The notes under the pieces are model-generated. The model had not been told where the DNA came from, ran no database searches, and saw nothing but the letters and a program-made list of their open reading frames with translations. The position numbers were made by a program, and so were the translations under genes. 46,253 nt of DNA from Bacillota bacterium (GTDB taxonomy: Bacteria; Bacillota; DTU025): contig JAGVTS010000055.1 of assembly GCA_019136685.1 (NCBI GenBank), positions 1-46,253 of the forward strand, written 5' to 3'. Below, piece after piece: positions 34,698-44,571 of the stretch (its first letter is position 1; the number at the start of each line of letters is the position of its first letter).

Positions 34698-34771
34698 CTG
34701 GTATCCCCACGTGTGGGGGTGAACCGTCCCACTTGGGCGTGCCGGAGCCAACCTCGGGCCTGGTTGGTTCC
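34698..34771. repeat. CRISPR-repeat-like hairpin and second hairpin before the radical SAM gene
   Basis: In the 330-bp gap between peptide and maturase genes (34586-34915), 34701-34726 reads GTATCCCCACGTGTGGGG then GTGAACCG, close to a type I-E CRISPR repeat but with a shortened loop. Only one copy is present. A second hairpin pairs GGAGCCAACC (34744-34753) with GGTTGGTTCC (34762-34771), 10 bp with one G-U. Together they could act as a partial terminator or RNA-stabilising region that lets the short peptide be made in excess over the enzyme. A strong ribosome-site-like AAAAGGAGGGGGG lies at 34856-34868. Confidence 0.4.
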
Positions 34772-34915
34772 TCCCACGGCGAAGCCGGCGCCAACGCGAG
34801 GTGATAGAGATGTCCCTGCGCGTGTACAGGCGAACCGCGATTCTCGACTGAACAGAAAAGGAGGGGGGCGGCAGTCTGCAGAGTAGATGCAGGCGTTGGC
34901 TGCTCTGATCATGGC

Positions 34916-36378
34916 ATGGACGTGCGATCGCTAGACCCGACTACCGAATACGCAATGGCTCCCGGCGTGAGGTTGGTTGCTGCCGACGATGGCTACATTA
35001 TCATGGACCCGGAAGACGGGGTATGGGTCAAACTGCTGCAGCCGGCAGGAGCAGTGCTGGAACGGGTGCTGGATACCAACATCGAGCAGGTGATCGATGT
35101 CGTGGGCAGGGAATACGGTGGCGACACCCTGTGTGAGCTTGTGGAGCTGCTCGAGGAATTGCGAGCCGAAGGCCTGTTGATCCGCACCAAGCTTGTGACG
35201 CGGAGGACTCGCGACAAGGCCTCGGGCACTAGATGCAGGCGCCCTCGCACCGACACACAGAGGGTCTTCCTAGTCGTTACCGACAGATGCAACCTGGAGT
35301 GCTCTACATGCTATCGGGAGGCAGGCCGTGACGACGCGCCAACCTGGCAAGTTGAACGCACGATATCCAGGGCTGCCAATCTGCACTTAGGCGAAATGAC
35401 CATTACAGGCGGTGAACCCGCCCTTCGTCGCGATCTGCCGGATCTACTCTATGCGGCCCAAGGAGCAGTTCTCGATGTTACGTTGGCGACTAATGGCACT
35501 CTCATTACGCCGGAGCTTGCCGATGCCATCGCCGAGATCGGCGTGCGCGTGCAGGTGAGCCTGGAATCGCCTGACGAAGGTGAACACGATCTCATCAGAG
35601 GGCAGGGTTCGTTCAAGGCTGCCTGCCGGGGCCTGGAGCTTCTGGCCGAAGCGGGAGTATCCGGTATCGAAGTAGTCTCCACACTGCTGGATCCAGCGGC
35701 GTTTTCGCCCGACGACATGATAGCATTTGCTGCGCAGTACGGGGCTACCTTCCACTCCAGTCTCTTTCAGGAAGTGGGTCGCGGCGGATGCGGCGTCAGG
35801 AGACCTGCGGCAGATCCCGCTTCGCTCGCCCGATCAATGCTGCAATACCTGATGCGCCGAGCGGAGGAGGGATCGATTCCGGAAAACGCGCCGTTTGCCG
35901 AGGTCGTCGGCATGGCTCCACGGCTGGGATGTGGAGCAGGAAACAGCGTGGTGGCCCTGTCAGGGGCCGGCGATGCCTATCCATGCCACCTGCTGATGTT
36001 GCCGGAGTTCAGGGCCGATCTATCCAGCCTAATCGATTCGCCTGCTGAAGTACGTAGGCAGCTCAAGAACGACGCGAGAGGCGCGCGAGGCGACTATGCT
36101 TCCAAAATGTGCAACAGATACCTGCAGCTGAGCCCTGCGTGGCGTCTGCCGGGAGTCGAGTCCATTCCCGCATGCGAGGGGTGCGATGTCCGCTACTTCT
36201 GTGGGGGAGGTTGCAGGGCTGCTGCGTATGCTGCCACTGGCGACATCGCCGGGCGCGATCCCAGCTGCGAGTCGTACCGAGCTCTCATCTCCAGCCTGCT
36301 CTGGGCATGGGATGACAGAATACCGGTGATCTTCAATCTGCACCAGGCCTGTCACAGGCTGGGTTTCATACCGTCTTC

Positions 36379-36382
<4 letters not shown>
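34916..36382 (+). CDS. Radical SAM/SPASM peptide maturase with N-terminal PqqD-like domain
   Basis: The protein has 488 residues from ATG 34916; ATG 34955 is the alternative, and neither has a good ribosome site. Residues about 12-90 resemble PqqD/RRE (VRLVAADDGYIIMDPEDGVW…ELLEELRAEGLLIR), a leader-binding module. The radical SAM cluster is CNLECSTC near residue 124, followed by TGGEPALRRDL. The SPASM auxiliary-cluster Cys are in RLGCGAGNSVV, AYPCHLL, CEGCDVRYFCGGGC and DPSCESY. It should introduce a crosslink or other radical modification into the adjacent peptide. It is coupled (ATGA) to the CPBP gene. It is clearly distinct from ScfB at 8947. Confidence 0.9.
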
Positions 36383-38509
<2,127 letters not shown>

Positions 38510-38649
38510 CTGCAGTAGTCACTACCGGGAGTTCCCCGGGACGTTACGCCTGTAGACATCAGAGGTTGCACCCTTCTGGGCGATGTTGTTGCATGAAGCA
38601 GGAGTCCTTCAAGCAAGGTACTTGACCATGAGAGGAGAACGGTGTTGGT

Positions 38650-39252
38650 ATGCGGCGCATAGGGATCATGGGAGGCACTTTCGACCCGGTACACTACGGG
38701 CATCTGGTCACAGCTGAAGAGGCATACCATCGTTTTCGCCTCGACAAGGTAGTTTTCGTTCCGTCTGCGCATCCTCCTCACAAGCTTGACAAGGTCATCA
38801 CGTCTCCCGCGCACCGCTACATGATGACGGTGCTGGCAACGATGAGCAATCCCCATTTTGAAGTGTCGTCGGTCGAAATCGACAGGCCCGGTCCTTCTTA
38901 CGCAGTTGACACCGTTGCTACTTTCAGGAAGGATTACCCGAACAACACAGCGCTCTACTTCATCACCGGAGCAGACGCGATCCTGGAAATGCTCGGCTGG
39001 AAGGACTCGACCACACTCCTTCGCATGTGCGATTTCGTGGCGGCGACACGTCCGGGGTACTTCATCGCCGACAGCAAAATCGCCGAAGTATTCGGAGAAC
39101 ATGCGTCGAGAGTTCACTTCTTCGAAGTTCCGGCTCTCGCCATCTCGTCCACCGACATCCGTGCGCGTGTTCGGGAAGGGCGCCCTGTGAGATACCTGCT
39201 GCCCGACATTGTCATCAGCTACATGGAGAGAGCCGGGCTATACGCTGTGTGA
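38650..39252 (+). CDS. nadD: Nicotinate-nucleotide adenylyltransferase
   Basis: The protein has 200 residues; ATG 38650 has AGGAGA 11 nt upstream. Hallmarks are GGTFDPVHYGHL (HxGH nucleotide-binding loop), VPSAHPPHK, YFITGADAILEM and the C-terminal ISSTDIRARV. It adenylates nicotinate mononucleotide in NAD synthesis. The order obg-nadD-yqeK-rsfS is a conserved Bacillota neighbourhood, here with an RRM gene inserted. The 140 bp upstream holds only a short CCGGGAGTTCCCCGG palindrome. Confidence 0.97.
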   Translation: MRRIGIMGGTFDPVHYGHLVTAEEAYHRFRLDKVVFVPSAHPPHKLDKVITSPAHRYMMTVLATMSNPHFEVSSVEIDRPGPSYAVDTVATFRKDYPNNTALYFITGADAILEMLGWKDSTTLLRMCDFVAATRPGYFIADSKIAEVFGEHASRVHFFEVPALAISSTDIRARVREGRPVRYLLPDIVISYMERAGLYAV

Positions 39253-39314
39253 CGGCGCCTGAATAGCCCAGCGTGCTTCGCGAGAGACTATGACCGATGG
39301 AGCGAGGTGCTAGG

Positions 39315-39572
39315 ATGAGCAAGACGCTGTATGTAGGCAACCTACCGTGGGCGGTCACAGACGATCAACTCCAGAACGTCTTCTCGCCGTACACCGAGGT
39401 GATAGCCGCCAGGGTAATCACCGATCGCGAGACGGGGCGGTCGCGAGGGTTCGGGTTTGTCGAGGTGGCTACTGACGACGTGGATCCGATTATCAGGACG
39501 CTCAACGGAACATCGTTGGGCGGGCGGGAGATCAGTGTGAACGAGGCCAAAGAGAGGCAGATGAGAATGTAG
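39315..39572 (+). CDS. RRM-domain RNA-binding protein
   Basis: The protein has 85 residues; ATG 39315 follows GCGAGGTGC. A single RRM fills the protein: RNP2 is TLYVGNLPW at residues 4-12 and RNP1 is RGFGFVEV near residue 44, with GTSLGGREISVNEAK at the end. Such one-domain RRM proteins are common in cyanobacteria and scattered in other bacteria, including some Bacillota, where they are thought to act as RNA chaperones in cold or stress. Its place between nadD and yqeK breaks a usually contiguous pair. A hairpin follows. Confidence 0.95.
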   Translation: MSKTLYVGNLPWAVTDDQLQNVFSPYTEVIAARVITDRETGRSRGFGFVEVATDDVDPIIRTLNGTSLGGREISVNEAKERQMRM

Positions 39573-39593
39573 CTGCCGGACCCCCAAGCTGCG

Positions 39594-39624
39594 TCGCCCC
39601 CCGGGTTTCGCCCGATGGGGGCGA
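39594..39624. terminator. Terminator-like hairpin after the RRM gene
   Basis: TCGCCCCC (39594-39601) pairs with GGGGGCGA (39617-39624), extended by CGGG/CCCG inside a 2-nt bulge, with loop TTTCG. The stem totals 12 bp. There is no U-run, but TGCTATTAT at 39627-39635 just after it resembles an extended -10 for yqeK. Confidence 0.55.
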
Positions 39625-39674
39625 TGTGCTATTATGGATGCAGGCTTTGTGTCATTCACTGGAGGGCTTGCGCG

Positions 39675-40289
39675 GTGGGCAATGAAGCGCTCGGGCAGAT
39701 CAGAACCCGACTTCAGATGGTCATCCCTCATCCCAGATACGAACACAGCAGGCGCGTGGAGGAGGAATCAAGGCGCCTTGCTTCGAGATTTGGGGCCGAC
39801 TTGGAGGTGTGCGCTACTGCGGGGCTTCTGCACGACTGTGCCCGCGACTTGTCCCTCGATCAGCTGATCGCTCTCTGGCACAGGCTTGGGCCTGATCGAA
39901 GAGGCCCTGATCCCGTCATGTTCAACTCCGCGCTCCTTCATGGGCCTGTCGGGGCTCTGGTCGCCCGCGAGGAGTACGGAGTACGCGATCCGCGTGTGCT
40001 CAATGCCATCAGCCGTCATAGGGTGGGAGCTGTGGACATGACTCTGGAGGACAAGGTGGTCTGCTTGGCCGATTACATAGAGCCTGGGAGGCGCTTCCCG
40101 GGAGTGGACGCCATTAGGGGCCTAGCCCAGCACGACCTCGACGCCGCGCTCATCTACGCGTTGGGCGCAACTATAAAGCACCTGGTGGACTCGGCCGCTC
40201 TGATAGATGCGGACGTGGTCGTGATCAGGAACGCTCTTCTGCGCGAGTCCACAAAGATGCCTAAGGCTGGTGATACTTCTGCAAGTTAA
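39675..40289 (+). CDS. yqeK: HD-domain Ap4A hydrolase, YqeK family
   Basis: The protein has 204 residues; GTG 39675 has GGAGG 9 nt upstream, so the longer frame to 39615 is not needed. HD-domain metal ligands: HPRYEHSRRV (first His), LLHDCARDL (HD), LLHGPVGAL, and a later Asp in LADYIEPGR. YqeK hydrolyses diadenosine tetraphosphate symmetrically in Bacillota. It overlaps rsfS by 20 bp and follows the conserved nadD-yqeK-rsfS order. Confidence 0.95.
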   Translation: MGNEALGQIRTRLQMVIPHPRYEHSRRVEEESRRLASRFGADLEVCATAGLLHDCARDLSLDQLIALWHRLGPDRRGPDPVMFNSALLHGPVGALVAREEYGVRDPRVLNAISRHRVGAVDMTLEDKVVCLADYIEPGRRFPGVDAIRGLAQHDLDAALIYALGATIKHLVDSAALIDADVVVIRNALLRESTKMPKAGDTSAS

Positions 40290-40665
40290 CACCGATACAC
40301 CTCCACGTGATCTTCCGTCGTTGCCGCAGGCAATGCTCGCCGTCTCCGCCGCGCTGGAGAAGAAAGCTGAGGATGTCATCCTTCTCGACATCTCATCAGT
40401 CTCCATCATGGCCGACTTCTTTGTAATCTGCACAGCTCGCACCGATACGCACGTACGCGCTGTCAGGGATTCAGTGACGCAGGCTCTGGAACGCGACGGC
40501 CTGAACCTGCGAAGGCGTGAAGGCGCCGACGCGTCAGGCTGGGTCTTGCTGGACTGGGGCGACATCGTAGTTCACCTATTCGGTCCAGCTGAAAGGGAGT
40601 TCTACAGCCTGGAGAAGCTGTGGGGAGACGCCCGGATCTTCAGCTACGACGCAGAGACGCCCTAG
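40270..40665 (+). CDS. rsfS: Ribosomal silencing factor RsfS
   Basis: The protein has 131 residues if it starts at GTG 40270 within the yqeK end. The core reads AALEKKAEDVILLDISSVS, then ADFFVICTARTDTHVRAV, then SGWVLLDWGDIVVHLFGPAERE and FYSLEKLWGDA, which are the Iojap/RsfS motifs. RsfS binds uL14 on the 50S subunit and blocks subunit joining during starvation. The N-terminal extension is a little longer than usual, so a downstream start is possible. Confidence 0.95.
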   Translation: MILLQVNTDTPPRDLPSLPQAMLAVSAALEKKAEDVILLDISSVSIMADFFVICTARTDTHVRAVRDSVTQALERDGLNLRRREGADASGWVLLDWGDIVVHLFGPAEREFYSLEKLWGDARIFSYDAETP

Positions 40666-40874
40666 GATGAAAACCGCCCGGCGGAGTGATCCGGGGGCGC
40701 GTGGGCGCCTGTAGCCTCTGTAGTCTCTGCAGGGTGTAATAAGGCAATACTGGTCGGGTATTCCCAAGACGGATGTAGGCAAGAAGGCGCCATGCTCGGC
40801 GAAAACGGCGCCCAGCTGGCCCAACGAGGATGACACGTGGTCAAAACGGCTGGAGCTGGCACATCGTCGATTTT

Positions 40875-41160
40875 TGCTATTAGTTTCGGAGATACCCGCA
40901 GTTTTCGAGTACATCGATTTCGAGGACCGCCGGACAGCCTTCGAACCACGAGAATCGGGGGGTATCCGACGGGTTTGGGCGGTGGAGTAGGCGGGCGGGC
41001 CGACATAATGTCCCACGCAATGGGGCCATTTGGCAACAGCGCGTAAGTTCTGGCACGTCGTGCCATCTATACGCCACCAAATCGGCGATATATGGCGCCC
41101 GGGGCACTCGGCCCAAATCGATGTACTCAGAAATTGCGTTTTTCGCCGAAAGTAGTATCA
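40875..41160. mobile_element. MITE-like inverted-repeat element
   Basis: The left arm (40875 to about 40922) and right arm (about 41113 to 41160) are imperfect inverted copies of each other. The inner 14 bp are identical (GAGTACATCGATTT at 40907-40920, complement AAATCGATGTACTC at 41115-41128). Outward, TTTCGG, GA, CGCA and TTT blocks also match through to the ends TGnTAnTA. The total length is 286 bp with no coding capacity. No target-site duplication is obvious. It could be a degenerate MITE or a structured RNA element. Confidence 0.45.
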
Positions 41161-41235
41161 AAATGTGACCGTATCTCTGGGCGGATACCCTCGGGGGTAT
41201 ATCACTGAGCCACGGCAGTCGTCTTTCCGTCCCTC

Positions 41236-41310
41236 GGCACGCCTCTGGATCTATCTGAGGAGGATACGGTGCGCAGCAGGTGTATGCTCTGGCACGTCGC
41301 TGGATCTATC
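41236..41310 (+). repeat. Short direct repeats GGCACG-N7-ATCTAT
   Basis: GGCACGCCTCTGGATCTATC at 41236-41255 and GGCACGTCGCTGGATCTATC at 41291-41310 match at 18 of 20 positions. A third, weaker copy at 41052-41071 (GGCACGTCGTGCCATCTATA) lies in the inverted-repeat element. They may be protein-binding sites or residues of repeated intergenic DNA. Confidence 0.45.
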
Positions 41311-41467
41311 CCTGGGTCTATTCCCGGTGCGACTCCAACCGCTTCCGCTGTGGGCCTGGCGAGATTGCACGCCTGAATGCGGGGGATCTGTGACCCCGAA
41401 GCAATCGTTACACGCACCGCGCCGCGATGCGTCATCACGCGACGCATAACAGCGACGCGTTCATCAC

Positions 41468-41496
41468 TTGACTTGCCGACAGTGGGCGGATATAAT
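41468..41496 (+). promoter_or_regulatory. Promoter of the T-box / tRNA-Ala / leuS transcript
   Basis: TTGACT (41468-41473) and a perfect TATAAT (41491-41496) have a 17-bp spacer. Transcription should begin near 41503, just before the T-box Stem I sequence. It is the only strong promoter seen upstream of tRNA-Ala and leuS. Confidence 0.8.
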
Positions 41497-41694
41497 GAAA
41501 CCTGCTTGACAATTCACGATGGAAACGCGATGAAGAGGAGCATTAGGCGCCGGATGGCTTTGAGAGAGTCGGGGGTGGGTGCGACCCGACAGCCGGAAGG
41601 CATCGAACTCGCCTCCGAGCGGCGCGGGTGAACCTGAGTAGCCCGCGACGACTGGCGCCGTTAGAGGCCGAGAGGCGTCCGTGATCTGTTGCGT

Positions 41695-41770
41695 GGGGCT
41701 GTAGCTCAGCTGGGAGAGCGCCTGAATGGCATTCAGGAGGTCGAGGGTTCGATCCCCTTCAGCTCCACCA
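41695..41770 (+). tRNA. tRNA-Ala(GGC)
   Basis: It is 76 nt with encoded CCA. Acceptor GGGGCTG pairs with CAGCTCC; the D-arm contains GCTCAGCTGGGAGAGC; the anticodon stem-loop CCTGA-ATGGCAT-TCAGG gives anticodon GGC; the T-loop is TTCGATC. All arms pair well, so it looks functional. It has no separate promoter that I can see and lies inside the leuS leader, flanked by complementary CTGTTGC (41686-41692) and GCAACAG (41801-41807). TTTTT follows directly. Confidence 0.97.
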
Positions 41771-41829
41771 TTTTTACTGGTTTGCCCAGGTCACGTTCGT
41801 GCAACAGGGTGGTACCGCAAGCGAACTTT

Positions 41830-41860
41830 GCCCCTGGCAGTCTGTCTGTCAGGGGCTTTT
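41830..41860 (+). terminator. Regulated terminator of the leuS T-box
   Basis: GCCCCTGGCAG (41830-41840) and CTGTCAGGGGC (41846-41856) form an 11-bp stem with one G-U pair and a 5-nt loop, then TTTT. Its 5' arm overlaps the sequence (CCCCTG) needed to pair with CAGGG of the antiterminator, the usual T-box switch. Confidence 0.88.
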
Positions 41861-41926
41861 GGTATTCTGTGGCTTGTTTACTCCGCATGCTTGTGTCGCA
41901 TGCTTTCATCTAAGGGAGGATTAGTG

Positions 41927-44443
41927 ATGCGCGACAAGTACTACTTCGAAGAAGTGGAGCCAAAATGGCAGGAGCAGTGGGAGAAGGACCGTCTCTATCG
42001 CGTTGACGAGACCCCGGATCGGCCCAAGTTCTACCTGCTGGAGATGTTCCCGTATCCGTCTGGCCGGATTCACATGGGCCATGTGCGGAACTACTCCATA
42101 GGCGACGTGATGGCAAGATTCCGCCGAATGAACGGCTGGAACGTGCTGCACCCCATGGGTTGGGACGCCTTTGGCCTTCCTGCCGAGAACGCCGCGATTC
42201 AGCACGGGGCCAATCCGGCCGGCTGGACGCGGGAGAACATTGCTCACATGAGGAAGCAGATCAAGCGCATGGGCTACAGTTATGACTGGGCGCGCGAAGT
42301 GGCCACTAACGACCCTGCGTACTACAAATGGACGCAGTGGCTTTTCATACAGCTGTTCAAGAAAGGTTTGGCGTACCGGAAGTCGCAGAAGGTGAACTGG
42401 TGCCCGTCGTGCGCCACTGTGCTCGCCAATGAACAGGTAGTAAATGGGGCGTGCGAGCGATGCGACACTCCTGTCATCCGGCGCCAGCTGGAGCAGTGGT
42501 TCTTCCGCATAACTGATTATGCTGAGCGTCTGCTGCACAATCTCGACGCCATGCAGGGCTGGCCGGAGCACGTAAAGACCATGCAGCGCAACTGGATCGG
42601 CCGAAGCGAAGGTATGGATCTCGACTTCGTGGTGGCGGACACGGGCGAGAAGCTGACCGTGTTTACGACGCGCCACGATACCGTGTACGGCGTAACTTAC
42701 CTGGTGATAGCTGCAGAGCACCCACTGGTGGAACGCCTCATTGCGGGAAGGCCCAACGAGGACGAACTGAGGCGGTTCGTGTCACAGGTCATATCCCAGG
42801 ACGATATTGCGCGAACGGCAGAGGACACCGAGAAGGTGGGCATGTTCACAGGCGGATATGCGATCAACCCTGCTTCCGGCGAGAAGGTGCCCATCTGGAT
42901 CGGCAACTACGTACTGATGGACTACGGCACGGGCGCTGTGATGGGCGTGCCCGCCCACGACCAGCGCGACCTGGAGTTCGCGAGGAAGTACGGCCTGCCG
43001 GTAAAGGCCGTCATAAGCCCGCCCGGCGCCGAGCTGAATGGCCACACGATGGAGTGTGCCTACGTGGACGACGGAGTGCAGATAAACTCAGGCCAATTTG
43101 ACGGTATGCCGTCCGGCGAGGCCAGGCCGGCCATGGCGCGTTACCTGGAGTCATCGGGTAAGGGCAGGCCTACGGTCCACTACAAGCTGCGAGACTGGCT
43201 CATATCCCGGCAGCGGTTCTGGGGCGCGCCCATCCCGATTGTATACTGCAAGCATTGCGGACAGGTGCCTGTGCCCGATGCCGATCTGCCGGTGATGCTG
43301 CCGACCGGGGTGAAGTTCATGCCCACCGGCCAGTCTCCGCTGCTGGGCTGCCCGGAATTCGTGAACACCACGTGTCCTGTGTGCGGAGGACCGGCTCGCC
43401 GCGAGACAGACACCATGGATACGTTCGTCTGTTCATCATGGTATTTTCTGCGGTATACGTCGCCCGAGTCCCACGATCATGCCTGGGATAAGGCGAAGGC
43501 AGATTACTGGATGCCGGTAGACCAGTACATCGGAGGCGTCGAGCATGCCATAATGCACTTGATGTACGCCAGGTTCTTTACCATGGTCATGCGCGACCTG
43601 GGTTTGGTCAGTGTGGATGAGCCATTCAAGAACCTGCTGACCCAGGGCATGGTGCTCCTCGGCGGACACAAGATGTCGAAGTCCAAGGGGAACACCGTCG
43701 ATCCTGACGATATTGTCGGCAAGTACGGCGCCGACACCGCGCGCCTGTTTACGCTGTTTGCGTCTCCGGTCGAGAGAGACCTCGAATGGAGCGATGAGGG
43801 TGTTGAGGGGTGTTGGCGGTTCCTGCAGCGGGTGTGGAGACTGGTCTACCAGTGTGTCGAGAGCTCGGGATGCAGCCAGCCGGCCGAAGCGCCGGCAGCC
43901 CCCGCGGCCAATGCGACGGCGGCGAGTGGCGATGACGTCCTGCGTGTGCGCAGAGCAGCGCACGCGGCGCTCAAGAAGGTGACTGAGGATGTTGGCGCTC
44001 GCAACAGCCTGAACACCGCGATCGCTGCGATAATGGAGTACGTCAACGCTCTATACAGCCTGAAGGACGCCGTGGTTGGTCATGAACGTGGGGACGCGGC
44101 AATGGCGGAGGCCATAGACTTCCTCATTGTAATGCTGGCCCCGTTCGCTCCGCACATCACAGAGGAGCTGTGGCACGCTGTGGGCCACGGCGAAAGCGTG
44201 CACAGTCAACCATGGCCCAAGTACGATCCGGAAGCGCTTGCCGTCGAGAGCGTGGAGATCGCTGTTCAGGTCAACGGCAAGGTGCGCGACAGGATAATGG
44301 TGCCTGTGGACGTAACTGAAGATGCGGCTCTCGCTGCTGCGATGGCGAGCCCGCGGGTGTCGGCTGTGATAGGTTCAGCGTCCGTGAAGAAGACCATACT
44401 GGTTCCTGGCAAACTGCTGAATATCGTGGTTCAGACAGCGTAG
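41927..44443 (+). CDS. leuS: Leucyl-tRNA synthetase
   Basis: The protein has 838 residues; ATG 41927 follows GGGAGGA by 6 nt. Class I motifs are YPSGRIHMGHVRN (HIGH box) and GHKMSKSKGN (KMSKS). The zinc/insertion Cys are in CPSCATVLANEQV and ACERC. A CP1 editing domain (FTTRHDTVYGVTYLVIAAEH, VPAHDQRDLEFARKY) is present; His replaces the usual Pro in TTRPDT. An anticodon-binding domain and C-terminal domain (VQVNGKVRDR) complete it. Expression is under the T-box leader described above. Confidence 0.98.
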   Translation: MRDKYYFEEVEPKWQEQWEKDRLYRVDETPDRPKFYLLEMFPYPSGRIHMGHVRNYSIGDVMARFRRMNGWNVLHPMGWDAFGLPAENAAIQHGANPAGWTRENIAHMRKQIKRMGYSYDWAREVATNDPAYYKWTQWLFIQLFKKGLAYRKSQKVNWCPSCATVLANEQVVNGACERCDTPVIRRQLEQWFFRITDYAERLLHNLDAMQGWPEHVKTMQRNWIGRSEGMDLDFVVADTGEKLTVFTTRHDTVYGVTYLVIAAEHPLVERLIAGRPNEDELRRFVSQVISQDDIARTAEDTEKVGMFTGGYAINPASGEKVPIWIGNYVLMDYGTGAVMGVPAHDQRDLEFARKYGLPVKAVISPPGAELNGHTMECAYVDDGVQINSGQFDGMPSGEARPAMARYLESSGKGRPTVHYKLRDWLISRQRFWGAPIPIVYCKHCGQVPVPDADLPVMLPTGVKFMPTGQSPLLGCPEFVNTTCPVCGGPARRETDTMDTFVCSSWYFLRYTSPESHDHAWDKAKADYWMPVDQYIGGVEHAIMHLMYARFFTMVMRDLGLVSVDEPFKNLLTQGMVLLGGHKMSKSKGNTVDPDDIVGKYGADTARLFTLFASPVERDLEWSDEGVEGCWRFLQRVWRLVYQCVESSGCSQPAEAPAAPAANATAASGDDVLRVRRAAHAALKKVTEDVGARNSLNTAIAAIMEYVNALYSLKDAVVGHERGDAAMAEAIDFLIVMLAPFAPHITEELWHAVGHGESVHSQPWPKYDPEALAVESVEIAVQVNGKVRDRIMVPVDVTEDAALAAAMASPRVSAVIGSASVKKTILVPGKLLNIVVQTA

Positions 44444-44571
44444 CCTGGGCATCGCGAAATCACCCTGACATATCACCCAAAGGCATGACGCGCCGGGCTT
44501 TTCGCCTATGTTAGCATATGGGCAAGGCCCGGCGTTCCACCACAGTGCCGGCGCGTCAGGGAGGGCTGGCT

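Larger units (their letters stand above)
40666..41467. other. 800-bp intergenic region without a supported gene
   Basis: No open frame on either strand has a ribosome site, a family motif or credible length. The region holds the inverted-repeat element at 40875-41160, related short repeats at 41052, 41236 and 41291, a small ATACCC/GGGTAT hairpin at 41185-41200, and then the leuS promoter. Base composition is more AT-rich in 40860-41160 than in the flanking genes. Confidence 0.6.
41503..41860 (+). promoter_or_regulatory. T-box leader of leuS (CUC specifier), interrupted by a tRNA-Ala gene
   Basis: Stem I features: GCGATGAAGAGGAG at 41527-41540, the AGAGAG bulge and apical stem GTCGGG/CCCGAC (41568-41573 / 41585-41590) enclosing the GGTGGGTGCGA distal loop, then GAA-CTC-GCCTCCGAGC with specifier CTC (Leu) at 41608-41610, and AGTAG near 41637. 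Stem III-like GTTAGAGGCCGAGAGGC follows. The antiterminator T-box AGGGTGGTACCGC is at 41806-41818 and its competing terminator at 41830-41860. Between these parts lies a complete tRNA-Ala gene (41695-41770). Uncharged tRNA-Leu(GAG) should pair with CTC and stabilise the antiterminator, raising leuS expression. Confidence 0.85.

Noticed and set aside
34698..34800. CRISPR array
   Set aside because: Only one repeat-like unit is present. The segment one repeat-plus-spacer further on (34760-34788) does not match it well enough.
34542..34886. 114-codon + strand ORF between the peptide and radical SAM genes
   Set aside because: It starts inside the peptide gene in another frame, has no ribosome site, is Arg/Pro/Ser-rich like random GC-rich frames, and runs through both hairpins.
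40576..41016. 146-codon minus-strand ORF near the inverted-repeat element
   Set aside because: It overlaps rsfS antisense, lacks a ribosome site and shows no family motif; the repeat structure explains the region better.
40880..41161. 93-codon minus-strand ORF spanning the inverted-repeat element
   Set aside because: Both ends are the two arms of the inverted repeat and no protein motif or ribosome site is present.
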